Made by a program: the position numbers and the translations under genes. A stretch of 8,075 nt of DNA from Prevotellaceae bacterium (GTDB lineage: Bacteria; Bacteroidota; Bacteroidia; Bacteroidales; Bacteroidaceae). The notes beneath the pieces are model-generated. The model was not told the DNA's origin, did no database searches, and saw only the letters and a list, made by a program, of their open reading frames with translations. Numbering within the stretch: the first letter of the stretch is position 1; every line of letters starts with the position of its first letter. This document shows, in pieces, positions 1 to 7,209 of this stretch. The stretch lies in assembly GCA_022508685.1 (NCBI GenBank), contig JAFLUS010000074.1, positions 1 to 8,075 on the forward strand, given 5' to 3'.

Positions 1-18
1 TAGAAAAAGCGGGGAGGG

Positions 19-50
19 TTTGCGTATGTGGCGTTTTATTCGTAATTTTG
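19..50 (+). promoter_or_regulatory. Bacteroidota-type promoter for the glyA operon
   Basis: A TTTG element at 19-22 is followed after 20 bases by TAATTTTG at 43-50. This is an exact match to the -33/-7 promoter consensus known for Bacteroides primary sigma factor (TTTG, 19-21 bp, TAnnTTTG). Transcription would start around 54-58, giving a 5' leader of about 30 bases before glyA. It is the only copy of the paired motif noticed in a position where a promoter would make sense, so it may drive all eight genes. The start site is inferred and not visible directly. Confidence 0.72.
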
Positions 51-56
51 CACCGA

Positions 57-74
57 AATATATAACTATATATT
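57..74. repeat. Perfect 8-bp inverted repeat in the glyA leader
   Basis: AATATATA at 57-64 and TATATATT at 67-74 are exact reverse complements separated by two bases. The palindrome begins at about the predicted transcription start and ends one base before the GGAGAA ribosome-binding-like sequence. It contains only A-T pairs in the arms, so an RNA hairpin would be weak; an operator for a dimeric regulator, or simply an AT-rich leader, are both possible. The symmetry is seen directly; any function is inference. Confidence 0.5.
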
Positions 75-80
75 GGAGAA
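75..80 (+). promoter_or_regulatory. Shine-Dalgarno-like site deciding the glyA start
   Basis: GGAGAA lies five bases before the ATG at 86. Bacteroidota often do without such sites, so its presence is notable. It supports ATG 86 over an in-frame TTG at 20, which would place the promoter inside the gene and add 22 residues unlike the family's N-terminus. Confidence 0.6.
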
Positions 81-85
81 GTCTT

Positions 86-1366
86 ATGAAACGTGATGAT
101 GTAATCTTTTCCCTCATCGGGCAGGAGCACGAGAGGCAAGTGATGGGTATGGAACTCATCGCCAGTGAGAACTATGTGAGCAATCAGGTGATGGAGGCGC
201 AAGGCTCGTGCCTGACCAACAAATATGCAGAAGGATATCCGGGCAAGCGCTATTACGGCGGTTGCGAAGTGGTGGACCAAGTGGAGTTGTTGGCGATTGA
301 CCGTGTGAAGCAATTGTTTGGTGCAGAATATGCCAATGTGCAGCCACACTCGGGTGCACAGGCAAATGCGGCAGTATTGCTGACGGTGCTCAAACCGGGC
401 GATACGTTCATGGGACTGAACCTCGAGCATGGCGGCCACCTTTCGCATGGTAGCCACGTCAATACGAGCGGTATTCTCTATCGTCCCGTAGGTTATAATC
501 TGAATCCGGAAACGGAGCGTGTGGATTATGACGAGATGGAACGGTTGGCGTTGGAGCACCATCCGAAACTCATCATCGGTGGCGGTAGCGCCTATAGCCG
601 TGAATGGGACTACAAGCGGATGCGTGAAATTGCCGACAAGGTGGGTGCATTGCTGATGGTGGATATGGCGCATCCAGCAGGGTTGATTGCTGCCGGTTTG
701 CTTGACAATCCGTTGAAGTGGGCACACATCGTGACGTCGACGACGCACAAGACGTTGCGTGGTCCGCGTGGCGGTATCATCCTCATGGGCAAGGATTTCG
801 ACAATCCGTGGGGACTGACGACCCCGAAGGGCGAAGTGAAGAAAATGTCGGCTTTGCTCAATTCGGCAGTATTCCCCGGACAGCAAGGTGGTCCGCTTGA
901 GCATGTCATTGCCGCAAAGGCTGTGGCTTTCGGCGAGGCGTTGCAACCGGAATATATTGAATATCAAAAGCAAGTGCGCCGCAATGCGCAGACGTTGGCG
1001 AATGCGCTGATGGAACGTGGTTTCCACATCTGCTCGGGCGGTACGGACAACCACTCGATGTTGGTGGACCTGCGGCCTAAATATCCCGACTTGACGGGTA
1101 AGGTCGCCGAACACGCGTTGGTGGCTGCCGACATTACGGCGAACAAGAATATGGTGCCGTTCGATACGCGCTCTGCCTTCCAGACAAGCGGTATCCGTCT
1201 CGGTACGCCTGCCATGACGACGCGTGGCGGTAAGGAAGACCTGATGCTGCTGGTGGCAGAGTTGGTGGAAACGGTGCTCAATGCGCCTGAAGACGACCGC
1301 GTCATTGCCGCTGTACGCGAAAAGGTGAATGCGGTGATGAAAGACTATCCGATTTTCGCGTGGTAA
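86..1366 (+). CDS. glyA: Serine hydroxymethyltransferase
   Basis: This cytosolic PLP enzyme interconverts serine plus tetrahydrofolate with glycine plus 5,10-methylene-tetrahydrofolate, the main entry of one-carbon units. From ATG 86 it is 426 residues, the normal family length. Family landmarks run in order: [13 protein letters not shown] near the N-terminus, the [15 protein letters not shown] segment, the QPHSGAQAN loop, the VDMAHPAGL strand with the PLP-ring aspartate and histidine, and [11 protein letters not shown], in which K222 is the Schiff-base lysine. FPGQQGGP and the C-terminal [13 protein letters not shown] follow. The insert between the PLP loop and FPGQQGGP is somewhat longer than in E. 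coli GlyA; I recall this as usual in Bacteroidota. It is the first gene after the only promoter seen, and its last seven bases overlap rlmN. It is intact, with no missing catalytic residue noticed. Confidence 0.97.
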   Translation: MKRDDVIFSLIGQEHERQVMGMELIASENYVSNQVMEAQGSCLTNKYAEGYPGKRYYGGCEVVDQVELLAIDRVKQLFGAEYANVQPHSGAQANAAVLLTVLKPGDTFMGLNLEHGGHLSHGSHVNTSGILYRPVGYNLNPETERVDYDEMERLALEHHPKLIIGGGSAYSREWDYKRMREIADKVGALLMVDMAHPAGLIAAGLLDNPLKWAHIVTSTTHKTLRGPRGGIILMGKDFDNPWGLTTPKGEVKKMSALLNSAVFPGQQGGPLEHVIAAKAVAFGEALQPEYIEYQKQVRRNAQTLANALMERGFHICSGGTDNHSMLVDLRPKYPDLTGKVAEHALVAADITANKNMVPFDTRSAFQTSGIRLGTPAMTTRGGKEDLMLLVAELVETVLNAPEDDRVIAAVREKVNAVMKDYPIFAW

Positions 1367-2397
1367 AACTGTTGGGACATACATTGAGCGAATTGCAGGA
1401 CGTGGCTGCCGAAATGGGCATGCCGCGTTTTGCTGCTAAACAGATGGCGCAATGGATGTACCGCAAACACGTGGAGAATATCGACGAAATGACGAACTTG
1501 TCGAAGGCTGCACGCGAGCAGTTGGCGACACGTTACGAAGTGGGTGCAGGCCGTCCGTTGGAAGTGCTGACGAGTGTGGATGGAACGGAAAAATACTTGT
1601 TCCAAACCGACGGCGGGCAGTTTGTGGAAACGGTTTACATTCCCGATGGCGAACGGCATACGTTGTGTGTGTCGACTCAAGTGGGATGCAAGATGAACTG
1701 CCTGTTTTGCCAAACGGGAAAGCAAGGTTTCCACGGCAATCTGACGGCAACCGATATGTTGCGACAAATCGGTTGGGCGATGCGGGAACGCGGACTGACC
1801 AACATTGTGCTGATGGGGCAGGGCGAACCTTTCGACAATTTGGACGAGGTGATGCGCACGCTCCATGTACTGACTTCGGAGGAAGGTTACGGATGGAGTC
1901 CACGACGCATTACGGTGTCGACGGTGGGGCTTCGCAAAAATCTGCAACGGTTCTTGGACGAAAGCGAATGCCATTTGGCAATCAGCCTTCATTCGCCTAT
2001 CCATGAGCAGCGGTTGCAACTGATGCCAGCCGAACGGCAGTTTGCCATCGCCGATGTCGTCGAGTTGCTACGGCATTACGATTTTGCCCATCAACGGCGG
2101 TTGTCGTTTGAATATATCGTATTCCGAGGCGTGAACGACACGCCTTCCCATGCCAATGCCCTGTTGCGGTTGTTGCGAGGATTGGATTGCAGGGTGAACT
2201 TAATTCGCTTCCATCGCATTCCCGAAGTAGACCTTGAAGGGGCGAATGATGTGGAAATGACGGCCTTTCGCGATTATCTGACGTCGCATGGACTGTTCAC
2301 GACCATCCGTGCTTCGCGTGGAGAAGACATCATGGCTGCCTGCGGTTTGTTGTCGACGAAACGCATGGAGCGTGATGCTGAACAGGCACAACAATGA
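1360..2397 (+). CDS. rlmN: Dual-specificity RNA methyltransferase RlmN (radical SAM)
   Basis: RlmN methylates C2 of A2503 in 23S rRNA and of A37 in some tRNAs, using S-adenosylmethionine both as radical source and as methyl donor. The 345-residue product has the radical SAM cluster CxxxCxxC at C110, C114 and C117. C103, just upstream in LCVSTQVGC, corresponds in position to the extra cysteine of E. coli RlmN. C328 in DIMAACGLL matches the C-terminal cysteine that is methylated and forms the covalent RNA adduct. MGQGEPFDN is the SAM-binding GEP motif. The start is a GTG that overlaps the glyA stop by seven bases; [12 protein letters not shown] fits the N-terminus of the family. Overlap suggests translational coupling with glyA. 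RlmN and Cfr are related, but the neighbourhood and sequence fit housekeeping RlmN, not the resistance enzyme. Confidence 0.95.
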   Translation: MVKLLGHTLSELQDVAAEMGMPRFAAKQMAQWMYRKHVENIDEMTNLSKAAREQLATRYEVGAGRPLEVLTSVDGTEKYLFQTDGGQFVETVYIPDGERHTLCVSTQVGCKMNCLFCQTGKQGFHGNLTATDMLRQIGWAMRERGLTNIVLMGQGEPFDNLDEVMRTLHVLTSEEGYGWSPRRITVSTVGLRKNLQRFLDESECHLAISLHSPIHEQRLQLMPAERQFAIADVVELLRHYDFAHQRRLSFEYIVFRGVNDTPSHANALLRLLRGLDCRVNLIRFHRIPEVDLEGANDVEMTAFRDYLTSHGLFTTIRASRGEDIMAACGLLSTKRMERDAEQAQQ

Positions 2398-2421
2398 TGA
2401 TAAAGAAAAATAATGATAATC

Positions 2422-3411
2422 ATGAAAAAACAATTCTTTCTGTTGATACTGCCCGCATTGCTGATGTTCACATCGTGCCATTTGGCACCGAAGTCGTCGG
2501 GCAACCCTTACGAAGTGATGGTCGTTGCCGATGATTCGGTATGGATGGGTTATGCCGGTGCGGCGTTGAAGGATGTGCTGAACAAACCCATGCCGATGCT
2601 GCCGCAGGAAGAACCGATGTTCCATGTGAGCCACGTGGAGCAGAAGCATTACGACCGCATCACCAACTTGTTCCGCAACATCATCATCATCAATGTCAGC
2701 AGCCAATACACGCAGGCGAAAATGCAGATACAGCGCAATGTGTTCTCCTCTCCGCAACTGATTCTTTATCTGAATGGACCGTCGGAAGAGGAAATCTCCA
2801 TGTATGTAACGGAACACACGAAAGACATTATCCGCCTGTTTTCTACCGAAGAAATCAATCGGGAAGCCACGCGACTGGAAACGGAACACAATATCAAGTT
2901 TGACAAGAAAGTGGAAGAAATGTTCGGTTGCCACATGAACATCCCTGCCGACCTGCGGAAAATGAAAGTCGGTAAAGATTTCATTTGGGCATCGGACGAT
3001 GGTTTGTCTTCCATTCAGAATATCTGCATTTACAGTTACCCTTACGCCACGGAACGCGTGTTTACCCGCAATGCTTTCATTGCCCTGCGCGACACGTTCA
3101 TGGGACGCAACATTCCGGGCGAATTTCCCAATAGCAAGATGGCGACGAACCGCGAATTTACTTCAGTGAGCGACCAGATGATTCGGGGACACTATACGCA
3201 GGTGTGTCGCGGATTGTGGGAAATGACGGGCGAAGCCATGGGCGGTCCTTACGTTTCTCATTCGCAGGTCGATACGGTGAACAACCGCGTCATTGTTGTC
3301 GAAGGATTTGTCTATGCACCCGATAAGATGAAGCGTACGATGATACGCCGATTGGAAGCAGCACTCTATACGTTGGAACTGCCTTCGGGCGATGTTCCTG
3401 CAACGAAATAA
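2422..3411 (+). CDS. DUF4837-type putative lipoprotein
   Basis: The 329-residue product begins with a lipoprotein signal peptide: MKKQ, a hydrophobic stretch (residues 5-16) and MFTSC, where C19 is the likely lipidated residue. Phenylalanine at -3 is off the classical lipobox but tolerated in this phylum. No acidic surface-export signal follows the cysteine (CHLAPKSS), so a periplasm-facing location is inferred. The rest is a soluble mixed domain without recognised catalytic motifs, and I assign it from memory to the Bacteroidota family DUF4837, whose function is unknown to me. ATG 2422 is preferred; ATG 2413, three codons upstream, would only add MII. It lies 24 bases after rlmN and 13 before pdxA. 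A role in the envelope is all that can be said, and the family name should be confirmed by profile search. Confidence 0.78.
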   Translation: MKKQFFLLILPALLMFTSCHLAPKSSGNPYEVMVVADDSVWMGYAGAALKDVLNKPMPMLPQEEPMFHVSHVEQKHYDRITNLFRNIIIINVSSQYTQAKMQIQRNVFSSPQLILYLNGPSEEEISMYVTEHTKDIIRLFSTEEINREATRLETEHNIKFDKKVEEMFGCHMNIPADLRKMKVGKDFIWASDDGLSSIQNICIYSYPYATERVFTRNAFIALRDTFMGRNIPGEFPNSKMATNREFTSVSDQMIRGHYTQVCRGLWEMTGEAMGGPYVSHSQVDTVNNRVIVVEGFVYAPDKMKRTMIRRLEAALYTLELPSGDVPATK

Positions 3412-3424
3412 CACATCAAGGATT

Positions 3425-4525
3425 ATGCAAAAAGTAAAAATTGGTATTACGCACGGCGACATCAATGGTGTTGGCTACGAAGTCATTTTCAAGGCTTTCG
3501 CCGACGAAGAAATGCTTTCGCTGTGCACCCCCGTTATTTATGGTTCACCTAAAGTAGCCACCTATCATCGCAAAGCCATTGAGAGTCAAACCAACTTTGC
3601 ACTGGTTTCTTCTGCAGCCGATGCTCGTGACGGCGTATTGAGTATGGTCAACTGCTTTGGCGATGCTGAACTGAAGATTGAATATGGTAAACCGTCAGAG
3701 GAAGCCGGAATGGCTGCCTATGTGGCGTTGGAAAATGCGATGAAGGCATTGACTGATGGTGAAATTGACGTACTCGTTACCGCTCCCATCAACAAGCGCA
3801 CCATTCAGAACGAGGACTTTTCCTTCCCCGGACACACCGAATACATTGAACATCGGGTAGGAGAGGGAAACAAGGCACTGATGCTGCTGATGAACGAGCA
3901 GATGCGCGTGGCACTCGTTACCACTCACCTGCCGTTGTCGGAAGTGGCGAAACACATTACGCAAGCCGCTATCGAAGAAAAACTTCAAATCCTTCACGAT
4001 ACGCTCAAGCGCGATTTTGCCATCGATAATCCACGCATTGCCGTGCTTTCGCTCAATCCTCATGCCGGTGAAGATGGTTTCTTGGGTACAGAGGAGCAGA
4101 CGCAGATTATCCCTGCCATTGAATCCGCCTTTGCGCGTGGCATCCGTTGCTTCGGACCTTATGCCGCCGACGGATTCTTCGGTTCAGGCAACTATGCTCG
4201 CTTCGATGCCGTGTTGGCGATGTACCATGACCAAGGACTTGCTCCGCTGAAAGCCTTGTCGATGAGTGATGGGGTGAACTATACGGCAGGTCTGCCAGTC
4301 ATCCGTACCTCTCCCGACCATGGTACGGCATACGACATTGCCGGCAAGAATGTTGCCGACGAATCCTCATTCCGTAAAGCCATCTATGCTGCTATCGATA
4401 TTTTCCGCAATCGTCTGCGTTACGACCAAGCACATGCTCATCCGTTGCGCAAGCAATATTACGAAAAACGTGACGACAGCGACAAGTTGAAACTGAACCA
4501 AACGGACGACGACGCGACCATGTAG
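3425..4525 (+). CDS. pdxA: 4-hydroxythreonine-4-phosphate dehydrogenase
   Basis: PdxA oxidises 4-phosphohydroxy-L-threonine with NAD(P)+; the product decarboxylates and is condensed by PdxJ with deoxyxylulose 5-phosphate to give pyridoxine 5'-phosphate, the precursor of PLP. The 366-residue protein has the ITHGDINGVGYE N-terminus, the FPGHTE substrate loop, and the three metal-binding histidines in their family contexts: H168 in TTHLPL, H213 in NPHAGE and H268 in MYHDQG. These are each two residues later than the E. coli ligands H166, H211 and H266. The RTSPDHGTAYDIAG motif closes the active site. ATG 3425 is chosen because family proteins begin close to the KVKIGITHGD strand; ATG 3392 would overlap the lipoprotein gene by 20 bases and add 11 unsupported residues. 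The C-terminal tail is charged and poorly conserved. Cytosolic and intact. Confidence 0.95.
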   Translation: MQKVKIGITHGDINGVGYEVIFKAFADEEMLSLCTPVIYGSPKVATYHRKAIESQTNFALVSSAADARDGVLSMVNCFGDAELKIEYGKPSEEAGMAAYVALENAMKALTDGEIDVLVTAPINKRTIQNEDFSFPGHTEYIEHRVGEGNKALMLLMNEQMRVALVTTHLPLSEVAKHITQAAIEEKLQILHDTLKRDFAIDNPRIAVLSLNPHAGEDGFLGTEEQTQIIPAIESAFARGIRCFGPYAADGFFGSGNYARFDAVLAMYHDQGLAPLKALSMSDGVNYTAGLPVIRTSPDHGTAYDIAGKNVADESSFRKAIYAAIDIFRNRLRYDQAHAHPLRKQYYEKRDDSDKLKLNQTDDDATM

Positions 4526-4558
4526 TGCGAATGATGCGCCACACAATTCTCTCCATTG

Positions 4559-5602
4559 ATGAGTCCCAGCATTCGCAACATATTCTTTGCTATCGGGTTG
4601 GCAGCCGTAGTGATTATGCTGCTGACGTTCAACGTCAGTTTCGTGCAGTTGTGGCAGCAACTCACCACAGCCGGTTATTGGCTTATTCCCATCATCGGTA
4701 TGTGGCTGGTGCTCTATGCCATGAATGCGTTTACGTGGAAAGTCATCATCCGTGGCAGTGGCGATTGTCCTGTACGCTACCTTCGTTTACTCAAAGTGAC
4801 GATAAGCGGCTTTGCACTCAATTATGCCACACCCGTCGGATTGCTGGGTGGTGAGCCGTATAAAATCATGGAACTGACACCCCACATTGGAGTGCAACGT
4901 GCCTCATCGTCGGTGCTGCTGTTTGCCATGACCCACATCTTTGCCCATTTTTGGTATTGGGTGACAGCCGTAGCGCTCTACCTTGTCTACGTGCCCGTCA
5001 ATCTGCCGATGGCTTTGTTACTCGCCATCGTGCTGCTTTTTTCGGCTGGTGGTATTTATTTGTTCGTCTGCGGTTATCGCAAGGGGATGGTGGTGAAATT
5101 GGTACGTCTTGTTGCTCGCATACCCGGACTGCGCAAGTGGGGACAGCGATTCGAAATGCGTCATGCCGACGATTTGCAACACATCGATGCACAAATCGCC
5201 CAATTGCACGCGCAACGGAAAACCAATTTTTATGCCGCTTTTCTGCTTGAATACGTCGGACGTGTCTTGCAGTCGTTCGAAATCTACTTCATGCTTCTGC
5301 TCTTCACCGACCTCCCTGCTTCATGGCTGACTTTCGTCTATGCCTTACTCATTTTGGCATTTACATCGTTGTTTGCCAATCTTCTCTTCTTTCTGCCTTT
5401 GCAATTAGGCGGACGCGAAGGTGGATTTGCCATGTCCGCCGCCAACCTCGGTATGACAGGGCAGGTGAGTATGTCGATTTCCATTCTTTGCCGCGTTCGC
5501 GAACTCTTTTGGACAGCCGTCGGTATGATGCTGATTAAGGTGGGCAACGGACAACGTAACCCCGTTGACATTCGTGTCAATCATGTTCAACCTAATCATT
5601 AA
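4559..5602 (+). CDS. Flippase-like LPG_synthase_TM family membrane protein
   Basis: A 347-residue integral membrane protein of the family that corresponds to the membrane half of MprF (Pfam LPG_synthase_TM, COG0392). Hydrophobic segments are seen near residues 8-27, 40-61, 116-145, 149-171, 222-247, 257-280 and 304-325. Two family signatures are present: NYATPVGLLGGEPYK at 88-102, and PLQLGGREGG ending at G289, with R286 and E287. The aminoacyl-transferase domain of true lysyl-phosphatidylglycerol synthase is absent, so lipid lysylation is not expected. Relatives are thought to move lipids or lipid-linked molecules across the membrane, but the substrate here is unknown. ATG 4559 is preferred over the adjacent TTG 4556. 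It follows pdxA by 33 bases and ends five bases before the PgpA-like gene, placing it at the head of the lipid block and suggesting a role with inositol lipids (inference). Confidence 0.83.
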   Translation: MSPSIRNIFFAIGLAAVVIMLLTFNVSFVQLWQQLTTAGYWLIPIIGMWLVLYAMNAFTWKVIIRGSGDCPVRYLRLLKVTISGFALNYATPVGLLGGEPYKIMELTPHIGVQRASSSVLLFAMTHIFAHFWYWVTAVALYLVYVPVNLPMALLLAIVLLFSAGGIYLFVCGYRKGMVVKLVRLVARIPGLRKWGQRFEMRHADDLQHIDAQIAQLHAQRKTNFYAAFLLEYVGRVLQSFEIYFMLLLFTDLPASWLTFVYALLILAFTSLFANLLFFLPLQLGGREGGFAMSAANLGMTGQVSMSISILCRVRELFWTAVGMMLIKVGNGQRNPVDIRVNHVQPNH

Positions 5603-5607
5603 AATGT

Positions 5608-6096
5608 ATGGATAACCAACAACGACACTATACGTGGTGGGACGATTTTTTCGCCACAGGTTTCTACTCCGGACACATTCCTTTTGCACCCGGAACGATG
5701 GGTGCACTCACCGCAACGCTGATGTGGTGGATTGCTTCCTGCTTCTTGCCTTATAATGTGTTGCAATGGGCAACAGCCGTTTGCATCGTCCTGTTCACCC
5801 TCGTCAGCATTCCCTCCATTCGTCGTTTGGAACTTGATTGGGGAGAAGACCCCTCGCGTGTGGTTGTCGATGAAGTCGTTGGTGTGTGGATATGCCTGTT
5901 GGGCGTTCCCGCGTCGCTCCATTGGGGCTACGTGATTGCTGCCTTCGCGCTCTTTCGCTTTTTCGATATTGTCAAACCGTTAGGTGTGCGTCGTATGGAA
6001 CGTGTGCCGGCAGGGTGGGGCGTCATGCTCGACGACATCTTGGCTGGTATCTACGGACTTGCTGTCATCCTCTTATTCCGCTGGATTATCGGATGA
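5608..6096 (+). CDS. PgpA-like lipid phosphatase, probable PI-phosphate phosphatase
   Basis: This 162-residue membrane protein belongs to the PgpA family, which dephosphorylates phosphatidylglycerophosphate. Family motifs are clear: PFAPGTMGAL (A27-G32), VVVDEVVGVWI with D88 and E89, FRFFDIVKP with D120 and K123, and GVMLDDILAG with D142 and D143. These acidic residues form the metal-dependent site. Three or four hydrophobic segments follow the family pattern. Next to a PI-phosphate synthase-like gene, the more likely substrate is phosphatidylinositol phosphate, as I recall for the Bacteroides thetaiotaomicron homologue BT_1525. Sequence motifs alone cannot separate the two substrates; location decides my call. 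ATG 5608 starts five bases after the previous stop; another ATG at 5604 is in a different frame. Its stop overlaps the next start (ATGA), indicating coupled translation with the GtrA-like gene. Confidence 0.87.
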   Translation: MDNQQRHYTWWDDFFATGFYSGHIPFAPGTMGALTATLMWWIASCFLPYNVLQWATAVCIVLFTLVSIPSIRRLELDWGEDPSRVVVDEVVGVWICLLGVPASLHWGYVIAAFALFRFFDIVKPLGVRRMERVPAGWGVMLDDILAGIYGLAVILLFRWIIG

Positions 6097-6515
6097 AAAC
6101 AACGAGCATTCTGCAATTCGGTAAAGCGCAGATTTCGTCGCTTGTCGCTACAGGCTGCGACTTTCTGCTTACGGCAGTGCTCTATCATTTTGCCGCCTGC
6201 TCGCCCGGTTTCAGCACGTGTTGTGGAGCCATCTGCGGCGGTATTGTCAACTGCGTCATCAATGCGCAGTGGACGTTTCGCGGCAGCGGTCGTTCGCGTT
6301 CCGCCATTGCGATGCGCTATCTGCTCGTGTGGGTCGGCAGCATTTTGCTCAACACCTTTGGCACCATGTTGGGCGTCAACCTGTTGGATGGTGGCGAAAC
6401 GCGCAGCGATACATCGCTCGTCATGGCAGTCAAGGCCGTCGTAGCCTTGCTCGTTGCCGTATTGTGGAATTTCACGATGCAAAAATATTTTGTATATAAA
6501 AAAGTAAACGAATGA
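6093..6515 (+). CDS. GtrA-family small membrane protein
   Basis: The 140-residue product has about four hydrophobic segments (roughly 13-33, 41-58, 74-95 and 107-127) and the two signatures of the GtrA family: NCVINAQWTFRG at 53-64, after the second segment, and WNFTMQKYFVYK at 125-136, at the C-terminus. Family members are often found with glycosyltransferases and are thought to help move or position polyprenyl-linked sugars, but few have been tested. ATG 6093 is supported by the ATGA overlap with the PgpA-like gene; an open frame continues upstream to 5886, but that part lies inside the PgpA-like gene and has no family similarity. Its own stop also overlaps the next start by ATGA. The tight packing between phosphatase and phosphatidyltransferase suggests a direct role in inositol-lipid synthesis or transport. 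The reaction, if any, is unknown. Confidence 0.83.
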   Translation: MKTTSILQFGKAQISSLVATGCDFLLTAVLYHFAACSPGFSTCCGAICGGIVNCVINAQWTFRGSGRSRSAIAMRYLLVWVGSILLNTFGTMLGVNLLDGGETRSDTSLVMAVKAVVALLVAVLWNFTMQKYFVYKKVNE

Positions 6516-7183
6516 ACATTTCATCGCAAGCAAAAAAAAGACGCGATGCCATTCAGCAAGGCATCTATTGCGTCATTGACCCTTTCGTCCGCCTCTTGAT
6601 TCGCATGGGCGTTACTCCTAATATGGTGACGACCGTCGGATTGTTAGGCAATCTTGCTGCAGCAGCACTCATTGTGTATGCAGCCCTGAACGCTCCCTTT
6701 GGCCATTTCTCGTTGTTGGGCGTTGCCGGTGCCGTCATTTTGTTTTCCAGTCTGTTCGACATGCTCGACGGACGATTGGCACGCACGGGCAATATGGTGA
6801 GCCGTTTCGGCGCATTCTACGATTCTGTTCTCGACCGTTATCAAGAATTGGCAACCCTCTCCGCCATTACCTTCTATTTCATGCACTTCCACTACACGTG
6901 GGCTGCCCTTGCCACCTTCCTTTCCATTATCGGTTCCGTCATGGTGAGTTATGTCAGGGCACGTGCCGAAGGTCTTGGCATCGAATGTAAAATGGGCTTG
7001 ATGCAGCGTCCCGAGCGTGTGGTGCTCACCGTCTTTGGGCTGTTGCTCATTGGGATTTTGGGTAACGTCGTCCACTTTGACCCCATTTATCTCCTTGCCC
7101 TTCCGCAAGTACTCATCGCCTTGTTAGCCAACTATACTGCCGCCATGCGTATTCGCCACGTCTATCGCGCCATGCAGCAATAA
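6512..7183 (+). CDS. CDP-alcohol phosphatidyltransferase, probable PI-phosphate synthase
   Basis: A 223-residue integral membrane enzyme of the CDP-alcohol phosphatidyltransferase family, which replaces the CMP of CDP-diacylglycerol with an alcohol. The complete metal-binding signature DxxDGxxAR...GxxxDxxxD is present: D83, D86, G87, R91, G100, D104 and D108. The later segment YVRARAEGLGIECK and QRPER (R166-R169) resembles the matching region of mycobacterial PI-phosphate synthase PgsA1, which uses inositol 1-phosphate. Glycerol-3-phosphate and serine enzymes do not, to my recollection, share RPER. The product would thus be phosphatidylinositol phosphate, which the PgpA-like gene next door could dephosphorylate. 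It corresponds in order to BT_1523. The start ATG overlaps the GtrA-like stop. An A8 run at 6532-6539 lies in codons 7-10. Family assignment is firm; inositol phosphate as substrate is inference from motif and context. Confidence 0.88.
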   Translation: MNISSQAKKRRDAIQQGIYCVIDPFVRLLIRMGVTPNMVTTVGLLGNLAAAALIVYAALNAPFGHFSLLGVAGAVILFSSLFDMLDGRLARTGNMVSRFGAFYDSVLDRYQELATLSAITFYFMHFHYTWAALATFLSIIGSVMVSYVRARAEGLGIECKMGLMQRPERVVLTVFGLLLIGILGNVVHFDPIYLLALPQVLIALLANYTAAMRIRHVYRAMQQ

Positions 7184-7209
7184 TCTATAACAGCCTTTCC
7201 TGTTCTGTC

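Noticed and set aside
20..85. Upstream extension of glyA from an in-frame TTG.
   Set aside because: This stretch carries the promoter and GGAGAA site, and the extra residues do not look like a serine hydroxymethyltransferase N-terminus.
1..85. Glycine riboswitch or other structured leader RNA upstream of glyA.
   Set aside because: The predicted leader is only about 30 bases, too short for an aptamer, and no conserved riboswitch core was seen.
1360..2397. Cfr-type resistance methyltransferase instead of RlmN.
   Set aside because: The two families share the cysteine pattern, but the overlap with glyA, the housekeeping context and typical RlmN wording favour the core gene.
1345..2934. Long minus-strand open frames (224 and 244 codons) opposite rlmN and the lipoprotein gene.
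   Set aside because: They lie antisense to genes with clear family motifs, show no recognisable domain, and have the arginine/histidine-rich composition typical of shadow frames.
4559..5602. Annotation as lysylphosphatidylglycerol synthase (MprF).
   Set aside because: Only the membrane domain is present; the cytosolic aminoacyl-transferase domain is missing and the length is less than half that of MprF.
6486..6510. AT-rich end of the GtrA-like gene with TATTTTG, considered as an internal promoter.
   Set aside because: The element is one base short of TAnnTTTG, encodes the conserved C-terminal family motif, and the next gene overlaps by ATGA, favouring read-through.
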